The notes beneath the pieces were generated by a model that ran no database searches, was not told the DNA's origin, and saw only the letters and a list, made by a program, of their open reading frames with translations. A stretch of 64,000 bases of DNA from Lysobacter sp. yr284 (GTDB taxonomy: Bacteria; Pseudomonadota; Gammaproteobacteria; Xanthomonadales; Xanthomonadaceae). The stretch lies in contig NZ_FNPT01000013.1 in NCBI RefSeq assembly GCF_900107375.1, forward strand, positions 18,004-82,003, in the 5' to 3' direction. The translations under genes were made by a program, and so were the position numbers. Shown here piece after piece: positions 9,363 through 17,388 of the stretch (positions are counted from its first letter, which is position 1; each line of letters starts with the position of its first letter).

Positions 9363-11519
9363 ATGCGTGTGATGAAGCGGGTGGACAGCGGCGGTCTGTG
9401 GGGACGCTACTCGGCCATCATGGTGTCGGTGGCGTCGTCGCTGGTCATCGCGGCGGTGATGGTGGTGGTCAGCGTGCGGCTCGGCGAGGAGATCGGCCAG
9501 CGCGTGATCGTGCGCGACCTGGCTGGCCAGGAGCGCACCTCGATCCAGATCGCGCTGCGCGCGCTGATGCAGATGGAGCGCGAACAGCGAGCCGGCCGGG
9601 CGCCGTCGCCGGAACTGGCCAAGACGCTGCGCGCGCGCGCCGAGCGCATCGGCCACACCATCCAGGTGTTCCGCGAAGGCGGCCGCATGCCCGAGGAAAG
9701 TCAGCGCAAGCCGCTGCGGCCGGAATGGTTCAGCAAGGAATTCGCCGACAGCAACGCCAAGGTCGATGCCCTGTGGCGGCCGTTCGAGCAGCGCATCCAG
9801 CGCTTGCTCGACGCGCCGGAGCTGCCGCCGGAGCAGGTGGCCGACGCGGTTCAATACGGCCTGACGAACATCGAGCCGCTGCTGCAGGAAATGACCGCGC
9901 TGATCGGCATCGTGCAGGAGCGCACCGAAGCCAACAGCCTGCTGCTGGCGGAAGTGCAGTACGGCGGCGCGGCCGCGCTGCTGCTGAACTTCCTGTTCAC
10001 CGTGTTCGTCGCCCTCGGCCGCCTGCGCGCCGGCGACCGCGCCGTGGTCCAGTCCAACAAGCAGACCCAGGACATCCTGGCGACGGTGAAGGAAGGCCTG
10101 TTCCTGGTGTCGAGCGACTTCAGCATCGGCGACCGCATGTCGCAGTCGCTGCCGCAGATCATGCAGCGCCGGGTCGAGCCGGGCATGGACCTGATCGAGC
10201 TGCTGCGGCCGATGGTGGCCGCGCAAACCCTGGAAGCGGCCCGCGATTACCTCGGCCTGCTGTTCGGCAAGCGGGTCAAGGAGAACCTGGTCGCCAGCCT
10301 CAACCCGCTGTCGGAAGTGCCGGTGGCCGGCGGCAGCGACGGGCGCGGCCAGGCCCAGCCGCGCTACCTCAATTTCCAGTTCAACCGCGTGCAGGAAGGC
10401 GAGGGCACCGTGCACCTGCTGGTGACGGTGTCGGACGCGACCGAGCGGGTGCGCCTGACCCAGGAAATCGCCGCCGCCAAGACCCGCACCCGCGAGGAGA
10501 TGGAGAGCCTGCTGCGCGTGCTCAGCCGCGACTCGGCCGAAGTGCGCTTCTTCCTGCACCGCATCGGCGTGGTGCTGGAACGCATCAACGACGATCTGCG
10601 CCAGGCCGCCGCGCGCCGCGGCGGCACCGACTATCTGGAACTGGTCCACGCGGTCTTCCGCGACGTGCACTCGCTCAAGAGCGAGGCGGCGGCGCTGAAC
10701 CTGGAAATGCTGGAGGCGCTGGCGCACAACTTCGAGGTCGACCTGATCGGCCTGCGCGACCGCGGCGAGGTCGAGGGCGCCGACATGGTCAAGATGACCG
10801 TGCACCTGGACGCCATGTTCGAGTGCGCGGCGACGATCCGCGAGTTCCTCGACCGCATCGGCGGCGGCGACAACGCCCGCGCGGCGGCCGCGGCGACGCC
10901 GGCGCAGCGCCTGGTCGAAGGCTGGGGCGGGCTGGCCGAACGCATCGCCCGCGAGCAGGGCAAGCAGGTGCAGTTGCAGATGCAGCTCGATGGCCTGGAG
11001 CGGGTGCCGGCGGAAACCCTGACCGCCTTGCGCGCGATCGGCCTGCAACTGCTGCGCAACGCGGTCGCGCACGGCATCGAGCCGGCGCAGGAGCGCGCGG
11101 CGCTGGGCAAGCCGGCGACCGGCGCTGTCGCTTTCCGCAGCGCCGACGCCGGCAGCCGCCAGATCGAGCTGAGCGTGCGCGACGACGGCCGCGGCATCGA
11201 CGTGGCGCGGGTGCGCGCGGCGCTGGCGGCGTCGGGGCGCTACAGCCCGGAGCAACTGGACTCGCTCAGCGACCGCGACGCGATGATGAAGATCTTCGAG
11301 CCGGGCGTATCGACCGCGGCCGATCGCGGCGACCGCGACGCCGGCCACGGCGTCGGCATGGACCTGGTGATGAAGCAGGTGCGGGCGATGGCCGGGACCA
11401 TTTCGATGTCGACCAAGGTCGGCGCCTACACCGAATTCCGCATCCGCCTGCCGGTGGCCGAGGCCAGGCCGGCGCCCGCCGCCGCGGCCGAGGGCGGCGA
11501 TTTCCAACTCACTTTCTGA
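9363..11519 (+). CDS. Membrane CheA-like histidine kinase (Hpt + HATPase, no CheW domain)
   Basis: 718 residues. The ATG at 9363 has GGGGAG about 8 bp upstream. Helices at about 15-38 and 200-218 flank a ~160-residue periplasmic sensor. After a PAS-like segment, an Hpt-like helix bundle carries VHSLKSEA with His436 (codon 10668-10670). The HATPase domain follows, with N box [10 protein letters not shown] (Asn566), G1 DDGRG (about 607) and G2 GHGVGMD (about 661). This is the CheA catalytic layout (Hpt phospho-acceptor in trans, CheA-like ATPase) without the CheW regulatory domain and fused directly to a membrane sensor. A receiver and CheX follow within 12 bp and by overlap, implying a private phosphorelay. 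Input signal unknown. Very similar in plan to the gene at 12587. Confidence 0.85.
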   Translation: MRVMKRVDSGGLWGRYSAIMVSVASSLVIAAVMVVVSVRLGEEIGQRVIVRDLAGQERTSIQIALRALMQMEREQRAGRAPSPELAKTLRARAERIGHTIQVFREGGRMPEESQRKPLRPEWFSKEFADSNAKVDALWRPFEQRIQRLLDAPELPPEQVADAVQYGLTNIEPLLQEMTALIGIVQERTEANSLLLAEVQYGGAAALLLNFLFTVFVALGRLRAGDRAVVQSNKQTQDILATVKEGLFLVSSDFSIGDRMSQSLPQIMQRRVEPGMDLIELLRPMVAAQTLEAARDYLGLLFGKRVKENLVASLNPLSEVPVAGGSDGRGQAQPRYLNFQFNRVQEGEGTVHLLVTVSDATERVRLTQEIAAAKTRTREEMESLLRVLSRDSAEVRFFLHRIGVVLERINDDLRQAAARRGGTDYLELVHAVFRDVHSLKSEAAALNLEMLEALAHNFEVDLIGLRDRGEVEGADMVKMTVHLDAMFECAATIREFLDRIGGGDNARAAAAATPAQRLVEGWGGLAERIAREQGKQVQLQMQLDGLERVPAETLTALRAIGLQLLRNAVAHGIEPAQERAALGKPATGAVAFRSADAGSRQIELSVRDDGRGIDVARVRAALAASGRYSPEQLDSLSDRDAMMKIFEPGVSTAADRGDRDAGHGVGMDLVMKQVRAMAGTISMSTKVGAYTEFRIRLPVAEARPAPAAAAEGGDFQLTF

Positions 11520-11531
11520 TCCGGGGGCCGG

Positions 11532-11900
11532 ATGAAACTGCTGATCGTGGACGACTCCAACGTGATCCGCCAACGCATCGCGCGGCTGGCGGGCGACGCG
11601 CGGCTGCCGAACCTGGAGATCGTCGGCCAGGCCCGCAACGGCGCCGAAGCGCTGAGCCTGTTCGTGCGCCACCGCCCCGACGTGGTGACCATGGACCTGA
11701 CCATGCCCGAACTGGGCGGCGTGGAATGCACCGAACAGATCGTCGCCATCGACGACGACGTCAACATCCTGGTGGTCTCGGCGCTGAGCGACAAAACCAC
11801 CGCGATCACCGCGCTCAAGAAGGGTGCGCGCGGATTCCTCTACAAACCTTTCACCGACGACCAACTGGTCGAGGCCCTGCTGGAGATGCTGCCGACATGA
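11532..11900 (+). CDS. Single-domain CheY-like response regulator
   Basis: 122-residue stand-alone receiver: LIVDDSN at the N-terminus, phospho-acceptor Asp55 in VVTMDLTMPE, the Ser of VVSALSDK, and conserved Lys in LYKPF. No output domain. It starts 12 bp after the kinase and overlaps the following cheX-like gene by 4 bp (ATGA). The natural reading is that it takes phosphate from the upstream membrane kinase and is dephosphorylated by the CheX protein. Its effector target is unknown; flagellar or pilus motors are possible but nothing here proves it. Confidence 0.93.
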   Translation: MKLLIVDDSNVIRQRIARLAGDARLPNLEIVGQARNGAEALSLFVRHRPDVVTMDLTMPELGGVECTEQIVAIDDDVNILVVSALSDKTTAITALKKGARGFLYKPFTDDQLVEALLEMLPT

Positions 11901-12358
11901 GCGACCTCAACGAAACCGAGATCAAGGTCTTCATCGACGCGGTCACCAACTACTTCAACCAGCTCACCCATGAGCCGGCGAGCGTGCGCGGCGCGTTCCT
12001 CGACGACAACGGCGGCACCGCGCCGGTGTTCGACTACAGCGGCCAGATCGCGGTCAGCGGCCAGTTCCGCGGCACCATCACCGTGTCGGCGCCGCGGGCG
12101 ATGATCCGCCACTTGTTGCTGGCGCTCAACGAGAGCGACCAATCCGACGCCAACCTGCGCGACACCATCGGCGAACTGGCCAACACCCTGGCCGGCAACG
12201 CGCGCAAGCACTTCGGCGGCGAGATGGAGATCTCGGTGCCGCGCACCGCCGCCGGCGCGATCGGCACCGCCGGCTCGCGCAAGCGGCCGTACGTGATCAT
12301 GGTGAGCTGGAAGACCTACAGCGCTTCGCTGGTGGTGGATATCGAGCGGCTGGAATAA
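11897..12358 (+). CDS. cheX: CheX-like chemotaxis phosphatase
   Basis: 153 residues of the CheC/CheX/FliY phosphatase family. The catalytic helix matches the family signature [DS]-x3-E-x2-N: DTIGELANTLAGNARKHFG at about residues 92-110, followed by the conserved Pro of EISVP. CheX removes phosphate from CheY-type receivers. It overlaps the receiver gene (ATGA), so the two are translationally coupled and almost certainly act together. The N-terminus (NETEIKVFIDAVTNYFNQL) is the usual CheX opening helix. Confidence 0.88.
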   Translation: MSDLNETEIKVFIDAVTNYFNQLTHEPASVRGAFLDDNGGTAPVFDYSGQIAVSGQFRGTITVSAPRAMIRHLLLALNESDQSDANLRDTIGELANTLAGNARKHFGGEMEISVPRTAAGAIGTAGSRKRPYVIMVSWKTYSASLVVDIERLE

Positions 12359-12586
12359 GCCGCGGACGTTTCGCGAAGCCGGCTCCGGCCGGGCGCTGTC
12401 GGCGGGCGGAATCCCCCCTGATGCGGCCGCCGTGCGGGGCCGAACCCTGCCGCGCGGTCGGGGCCGGTCTTCGCGATCTGCAATGGATGCGACGAGCGTC
12501 GCGACTGGCGGCGGCCGCGGCGGCGGACGTCGCGCCGCCGGCGCCGCATTCGCCGCGCCGGTGCAGCGGCGCAAAAGGAGCAAGCG

Positions 12587-14932
12587 ATGTCCGAACATGG
12601 CAACGATCCCGATGACCGCCTGCGGCCGCCGCTGGCCGCGTTCGCCGTTGCCGCGCTCGGGCTGGCGACGATGGCGGCGGCGCTGACGGCGTATTCGGCC
12701 GAGGGGCTGGCGGCGGCGGTGCGGCTGGCGTCGGTGCGTTATTGCCTGGGTCTGGCCGCGCTCATGGGCGCGATCACGACCATCGGTTCGGTCGCGTTCC
12801 TGGCGCTGGGGCCGCTGCGCCGGCAGCGCGAAGCGCAGGCCGAGCGCGCGCAGTGGCGCGAGCGTTGCGAAGACCTGCTGCACGCGCTTCCCGACGGCGT
12901 GTGCCTGATCGATGCGGATTTCATCGTCTGCGAACCGGTGTCGCCGTCGCTGTCGGCGGCGCTGCGGTGCAAGCTGTGGCCGGGCATGGATCTGGTCGAG
13001 GCGTTGCGGCCGCTGCTCGCCGCCGAGACCGTCGAGGCCCTGCGCGCGCACCTGCGCCAATGCTTCGCGGCGCGCGCCGGCGCCGCGCCGGCCGGGCGCA
13101 ATCCGCTGGCGGAGGCGACGTTTCCGGGGCCGCCGTCGCGGCCGTCGCACTGGGGCTTCCGCTTCGAGCCGGTGCGCCATGGCGAACGCGTCGCCTACCT
13201 GCTGGTGATCGCGACCGACATCGGCGAGCGCCAGCGCATCGCCCGCGAACTGGCCGGCGCGCGCATGCGCCTGCGCGCGCAGATCGACGGCCTGCTGCGC
13301 GCCTGCCTGCGCGACGGCTTGCAGATCCGCAGTTGCCTCGGCCACGCCGACGCCGCGCTCGAACGCGCCCGCGTGCGCCTGCCGCGCCTGCGCGCCGCGG
13401 TCGGCGCGGCCGAGCGCGAGGCCTCGCTGCGCAGCCTGTTGCAGGAGGCGCGCACGATCAAGCGCGAGGCGGCCGAGATCGAACTGGAACTGCTGGAGAC
13501 GCCGGCCCACCATCTGGAACTGGACCTGCTCGAACGCGCGGCCGCGGCGCCGGCCGGCGACGAGGGCGCGCGCCTGGCGGGACACCTGGAGCTGTTGGCC
13601 GAGCGCATCGCGATGGTGCGCGATTTCGTGGTCGGCCTGGACGCGCGCGGCGCGCGCAAGAGCATCGACGAACGCGCGGGCGAGCGGTCGGAAAGCGGCG
13701 CAGCCGCGGCCGTCGTGCCGGCGCCGCGCGCTGCCGCGGTCGCGCCTGCGTCGGTGCCGGCGGCGACGGTAGCGGAACCCGGAGAGGGAGCCGCGTTCGT
13801 CGCCCGTCTGCGTCGCCACACCGGCGAGCCCGGATCGGATGAGGCCCCGCACGATGCGGGCGCGGCGGCGGTTGCGCCGGCGATGGCTGCGGCGGACGAA
13901 GCGATGCCGGCTGCGACAACGGCGCATGGACCGATGAAGTCGGCGGACGCTCCCGCTCCTGCGCCGCGCCCGAGCGAACCCACCTCCGCGACACCCTCGC
14001 CGCGGCCTGTGTCCGCGCCGTCGGCCGCGATCGCGCCTACGCCGGTCGCCGAGCGCAGGATTCCCGCTCCGGTTGCGGTTTCGGTATCGCCGCCGCCTTC
14101 GCGCCTGGCCGACGCCGCCGTCGCTGCGTTGGTGCTCTCGCCGCAGCGCAGCGATCCGCAGCGCTGCGATGCGGCCGCAGCGCGCTTAGCGTTTTCGCCG
14201 CGCGGTGGGAGCCTCGGCGCGGGCGCAGCGGAAAGCGTCGGGCCTGAAGGCCCGCCCACGTCGCCAGCGCCAGCGGCGGACGCTCTCGCTGCGATTGCGG
14301 CCGATCCCGCCGATCCGTTCGCGCTGGTGCCGTTGCTGGCCTTGTCCGGCGGCGGCGAGGCCGGGTTGCCAGCGGATCGGGCCGCCTTCGCCGACTGGGC
14401 CGCGCTGGCGCGCCGCCTTGCCGGCGAACAGGGCAAGGCGGTGCGGGTGGAGGCGGTGCTCGACCCGTTCCTGCGCCTGCCGCCGGCGCGGGCGGCGATG
14501 TTGCGCGACGTCGGCATGGAACTGGTCGCCAACGCGGTGCTGCACGGGATCGAGCCGATGTCGGCGCGGCGCCGGATCGGCAAGGACCCGGTCGGCGCGG
14601 TCCGCCTGACCCTGGGCTTCGACGAACGCGAAGGCTGGCTGTTCTGCGCGCGCGACGACGGCCGCGGCGTCGATCTGGCGCGGCTGCGCGCCGCGTTGGT
14701 TAGCAGCGGTGCGTGCACGCCGGACCAAGCGCAGCGGCTCAGCGAACGCGAGGCGATCGTGAAAGTGTTCGAACCCGGCGTCACCACGGCGATGCGCGCC
14801 GACGGCGCGCGCGGGCACGGCCTGGGGCTGCCGAACGCGGTCGAGCGGCTGCGCGGCCTGCAGGCGCGGGTATCGCTGGTGACGGTGCCGGGGCGTTCGA
14901 CCGAGGTGCGGATCGCTTGGCCGCCGGGGTGA
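12587..14932 (+). CDS. CheA-like kinase paralog lacking the phospho-accepting histidine
   Basis: 781 residues, paralog of the kinase at 9363. Two hydrophobic helices (about 14-35 and 48-70) open the protein with almost no periplasmic loop. The PAS-like segment (GMDLVEALRPLLAAETVEAL) and Hpt-like bundle align with the upstream paralog, but the expected His of HSLKSEA is Arg289 (ARTIKREA, codon 13451-13453). A ~200-residue Ala/Pro-rich linker (about 360-560) is unique to this copy and contains a repeat element. The HATPase is intact: N box ANAVLHGIE (Asn649), G1 DDGRG (about 690), G2 GHGLGL (about 742). It could phosphorylate the partner's Hpt in trans or act as a pseudokinase. The 228-bp gap after cheX holds no gene I recognise. 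Confidence 0.8.
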   Translation: MSEHGNDPDDRLRPPLAAFAVAALGLATMAAALTAYSAEGLAAAVRLASVRYCLGLAALMGAITTIGSVAFLALGPLRRQREAQAERAQWRERCEDLLHALPDGVCLIDADFIVCEPVSPSLSAALRCKLWPGMDLVEALRPLLAAETVEALRAHLRQCFAARAGAAPAGRNPLAEATFPGPPSRPSHWGFRFEPVRHGERVAYLLVIATDIGERQRIARELAGARMRLRAQIDGLLRACLRDGLQIRSCLGHADAALERARVRLPRLRAAVGAAEREASLRSLLQEARTIKREAAEIELELLETPAHHLELDLLERAAAAPAGDEGARLAGHLELLAERIAMVRDFVVGLDARGARKSIDERAGERSESGAAAAVVPAPRAAAVAPASVPAATVAEPGEGAAFVARLRRHTGEPGSDEAPHDAGAAAVAPAMAAADEAMPAATTAHGPMKSADAPAPAPRPSEPTSATPSPRPVSAPSAAIAPTPVAERRIPAPVAVSVSPPPSRLADAAVAALVLSPQRSDPQRCDAAAARLAFSPRGGSLGAGAAESVGPEGPPTSPAPAADALAAIAADPADPFALVPLLALSGGGEAGLPADRAAFADWAALARRLAGEQGKAVRVEAVLDPFLRLPPARAAMLRDVGMELVANAVLHGIEPMSARRRIGKDPVGAVRLTLGFDEREGWLFCARDDGRGVDLARLRAALVSSGACTPDQAQRLSEREAIVKVFEPGVTTAMRADGARGHGLGLPNAVERLRGLQARVSLVTVPGRSTEVRIAWPPG
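14203..14261. repeat. REP-like element (family A) inside a coding sequence
   Basis: GTGGGAGCC...GCGTCGGGCCTGAAGGCC...CCCAC, the same palindromic family found between genes elsewhere in the window, here lying in frame in the kinase paralog and encoding GGSLGAGAAESVGPEGPP in its linker. Confidence 0.8.
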
Positions 14933-14955
14933 GGTTCGCGGCGAACCGAGCGGAG

Positions 14956-14982
14956 GGCGTCGGGCCTGAAGGCCCTCCCACC
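14956..14982. repeat. REP-like element, family A
   Basis: Core GGGCCTGAAGGCCC (6-bp arms around GA) flanked by GCGTC and CTCCCACC, just after the kinase paralog stop. Confidence 0.8.
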
Positions 14983-14995
14983 GCGCAAGACTCCG

Positions 14996-15019
14996 GTCCG
15001 CAGTCGCAGTCGCAGTCGC
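14996..15019. repeat. CAGTCG hexanucleotide microsatellite
   Basis: Three to four head-to-tail CAGTCG units between REP-like copies in the 220-bp gap between convergent genes. Confidence 0.7.
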
Positions 15020-15027
15020 GCCCAGCG

Positions 15028-15133
15028 ACGGCCTTCAGTCCCGATGCTTCGCGGGCCCTTCAAGCCTCATGAGTTCGTGGCAAGCCTTCAGGCCCAACGC
15101 TTGGTGGGAGGGCCTTCAGGCCCGACGCTTTCC
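15028..15133. repeat. Three head-to-tail REP-like elements, family A
   Basis: Diverged copies at 15028-15052 and 15081-15103 and a consensus copy at 15104-15132 (GTGGGAGGGCCTTCAGGCCC followed by GACGCTTTC), all opposite in orientation to the copy at 14956. They fill the space between the convergent kinase and rsmE genes. Confidence 0.8.
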
Positions 15134-15152
15134 TGTCGGCTGCGACAGTCCC

Positions 15153-15890
15153 TCAAGCCAGATCGCCGAACCTGGCCTGCAGCGCCGCGATCGCCGCCAA
15201 TCCCGCGGTCTCGGTGCGCAGGATCCGCGGCCCCAGGCGCAAGCCCTGGAACCCCGCGGCGCGCAGTTGCTCGCGGTCCGACGGCGACCAGCCGCCTTCC
15301 GGCCCGATCGCCAGCAGCACCGGCGCGGCTGCGTCCACCTGCAGGGTCGAGAACCCCAGTTCGCCGTCCGGATCGAGGATCAGCCGCAGCCCGCCCGGCG
15401 CCAGCGCCGCCAGCGCCGCGGCCAGCGCCAGCGGCGCGGCCACCTCCGGCACCGCCGCCCGGCCGCTCTGCTCGCAGGCCGAGGCGACCACGCTGCGCCA
15501 ATGCGCCAGGCGCTTGTCCGCGCGCGCGGCGTCGAGCTTGACCTCGCTGCGCTGCGACCACAGCGGATGGAACGCGCTCGCGCCCAGTTCGGTCGCCTTC
15601 TGCAGGATCAGGTCCATCTTCTCGCCGCGCGCCACGCCCTGCAGCAGCACCAACCGCAGCGGCGATTCGCGCGCGACCGTTTCGGCCGAAACAATCTCTA
15701 CCCGCACCTCGCGCTTGCCCACTGCGCTGATGCGGCCGTGGTAATCGCGCCCGTCGCCGTTGAACAGCACGCAGGCGTCGCCGACCTCGTGGCGCAGCAC
15801 CCGCGCCAGATGCGTGGCCGGGCCTTCCGGCAACGCCACCTCGCGTCCGGGCGCCAGTTCGGTTTCGACGTGCACGCGGGTCAGTCTCAT
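15153..15890 (-). CDS. rsmE: 16S rRNA (uracil1498-N3)-methyltransferase RsmE
   Basis: 245 residues. A PUA-like N-terminal domain (HLARVLRHEVGD) precedes a SPOUT methyltransferase with knot motifs LAIGPEGGWSPSDRE (about 193-207) and LGPRILRTETA (about 219-229), both diagnostic of RsmE, which methylates U1498 of 16S rRNA using S-adenosylmethionine. The ATG at 15890 overlaps the bioA stop (ATGA), so it is translationally coupled to bioA. An in-frame reading upstream into bioA is a high-GC artefact and is rejected. Full length for the family (about 243). Confidence 0.97.
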   Translation of the reverse strand: MRLTRVHVETELAPGREVALPEGPATHLARVLRHEVGDACVLFNGDGRDYHGRISAVGKREVRVEIVSAETVARESPLRLVLLQGVARGEKMDLILQKATELGASAFHPLWSQRSEVKLDAARADKRLAHWRSVVASACEQSGRAAVPEVAAPLALAAALAALAPGGLRLILDPDGELGFSTLQVDAAAPVLLAIGPEGGWSPSDREQLRAAGFQGLRLGPRILRTETAGLAAIAALQARFGDLA

Positions 15891-17308
15891 GCGTCGGCCT
15901 CGGCGATGGCGTGGTCGATGGCTTCGCGCGTGGTCCGCGCGAGCAGTTGCAGGGCGTCTTCGTCGACGCAGTACGGCGGCATCCAGTACAGCACGTCGCC
16001 GAGCGGGCGCAGCAGCACGCCGCGCTGCAGCGCGGCGCGGTAGGCGCGCAGGCCGATGCGCGCGGCCGGGTCGAACGGCGTGCGCTTGTCGCCGCCGCGG
16101 GTCAGTTCGAACGCGACGATCATGCCGGCCTGGCGAAGCTCGGCCACGTGCGCGTGCGCGCCCAGCGGCGCGGCCAGTTCGGCCATGCGCGCGCTGGTGG
16201 CGCGGTTGCGCTCGATCACATCGTCTTCGGCGAAGATCGACAGGCTCGCCAGCGCCGCCGCGCACGCCAGCGGGTTGCCGGTGTAGCTGTGCGAGTGCAG
16301 GAACGCGCGCTCGCGCGAGTCGTCGAGGAAGCCGTCGTAGATGGATTGGGTGGCCAGCACCGCCGCCAGCGGCAGCGAGCCGCCGGTCAGGCCCTTGGAC
16401 AGGCACAGCAGGTCGGGCATGACCCCGGCCTGCTCGCTGGCGAACATCGTGCCGGTGCGGCCGAAGCCGACCGCGATCTCGTCGGCGATCAGGAACACGC
16501 CGTGCTCGTCGCAGATCTCGCGCGCCAGCCGCAGGTACTGCGGATCGTGCATGCGCATGCCGCCGGCGCACTGCACGCGCGGCTCCAGGATCATCGCGCA
16601 GACCTGTCCGGCATGGCGTTCGAGCAGTTCGCGCAAAGCCTGGGCGGCCTGGCGCGCGCGCTCGGCCGGGCTCTGGCCGGGTTCGCATTGGTAGGCGTCG
16701 GGCGAGGGCGCGAACAGGGACTCGATCAGCAGCGGCGCGTAGATGCGCCGGTACAGCGGGATGTCGCCGACGGCCAGCGCGCCGAGGGTCTCGCCGTGGT
16801 AGCCGTTCTCCAGGGCGACGAACTTGGTGCGCCGGTCCTCGCCGCGGTTGCGGAACCAGTGGAAGGCCATCTTCAACGCCACCTCGACCCCGGCCGAGCC
16901 GTTGTCGGCGTAGAACACCTTGGCCAGCGGCGCGCGCCCGGCCTGGCGCGGAGCGATGGCGAGCAGGCGCTCGGCCAGTTCCACCGCCGGCGGGTGCGAA
17001 ACGCCGGCCAGGATCACGTGTTCCAGGGTCCGCGCCTGTTCGGCGATGGCCGCGGCGATGCGCGGCTCGGCGTGGCCGAAGATGTTGGTCCACCAACTGG
17101 AAATCGCGTCCAGGTAGCGCTGGCCGTCCTGGCCGATCAGCCAGGGCCCGCGGCCGCTGGCGATCGGCAGCAAGGGCAGGGTGTGCGGGTGTTCGCGCAT
17201 TTGGGTGCACGGGTGCCACAGCACGTTCAAGTCGCGTTCGCGCCAGGCGTCCGCCGCAGCGTTGCCGGGCTCTGCTAGCATCTGGGGGTCGTGAGTGATC
17301 TCTCGCAT
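15887..17308 (-). CDS. bioA: Adenosylmethionine-8-amino-7-oxononanoate aminotransferase BioA
   Basis: 473 residues, class III PLP aminotransferase of biotin synthesis: converts 7-keto-8-aminopelargonate to 7,8-diaminopelargonate using SAM as amino donor. BioA landmarks: LWHPCTQM near the N-terminus, SSWWTNIFGHAEPRI, NGYHGETLGALAVGD, LIADEIAVGFGRTG (PLP-binding Asp), and SKGLTGG (PLP-Schiff-base Lys). No other bio genes are nearby, so the pathway is dispersed; rsmE follows by overlap. Start choice is uncertain: the first ATG (17308) lies in a tandem 16-bp repeat, and an in-frame ATG at 17281 is an alternative. The far N-terminus is not conserved, so either would give a full enzyme. Confidence 0.96.
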   Translation of the reverse strand: MREITHDPQMLAEPGNAAADAWRERDLNVLWHPCTQMREHPHTLPLLPIASGRGPWLIGQDGQRYLDAISSWWTNIFGHAEPRIAAAIAEQARTLEHVILAGVSHPPAVELAERLLAIAPRQAGRAPLAKVFYADNGSAGVEVALKMAFHWFRNRGEDRRTKFVALENGYHGETLGALAVGDIPLYRRIYAPLLIESLFAPSPDAYQCEPGQSPAERARQAAQALRELLERHAGQVCAMILEPRVQCAGGMRMHDPQYLRLAREICDEHGVFLIADEIAVGFGRTGTMFASEQAGVMPDLLCLSKGLTGGSLPLAAVLATQSIYDGFLDDSRERAFLHSHSYTGNPLACAAALASLSIFAEDDVIERNRATSARMAELAAPLGAHAHVAELRQAGMIVAFELTRGGDKRTPFDPAARIGLRAYRAALQRGVLLRPLGDVLYWMPPYCVDEDALQLLARTTREAIDHAIAEADA

Positions 17309-17331
17309 CCCCCTATTCTCGCATCCCCTAT
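17301..17331. repeat. Tandem 16/15-bp direct repeat across the bioA start
   Basis: TCTCGCATCCCCCTAT (17301-17316) is followed at once by TCTCGCATCCCCTAT (17317-17331). On the bioA strand each copy reads AGGGG(G)ATG, duplicating a Shine-Dalgarno-like run and an ATG; the upstream ATG is out of frame. Confidence 0.85.
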
Positions 17332-17388
17332 GGTGCCTTTCCGCCTTCCGCCCGTGGCGCCGCTGCGCGCGCCGTCCGGAGCCGCGCC

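Noticed and set aside
15153-17219. Long minus-strand frame joining rsmE to an upstream extension
   Set aside because: The upstream part is out of frame with bioA and has no homology; rsmE has its own ATG overlapping the bioA stop.
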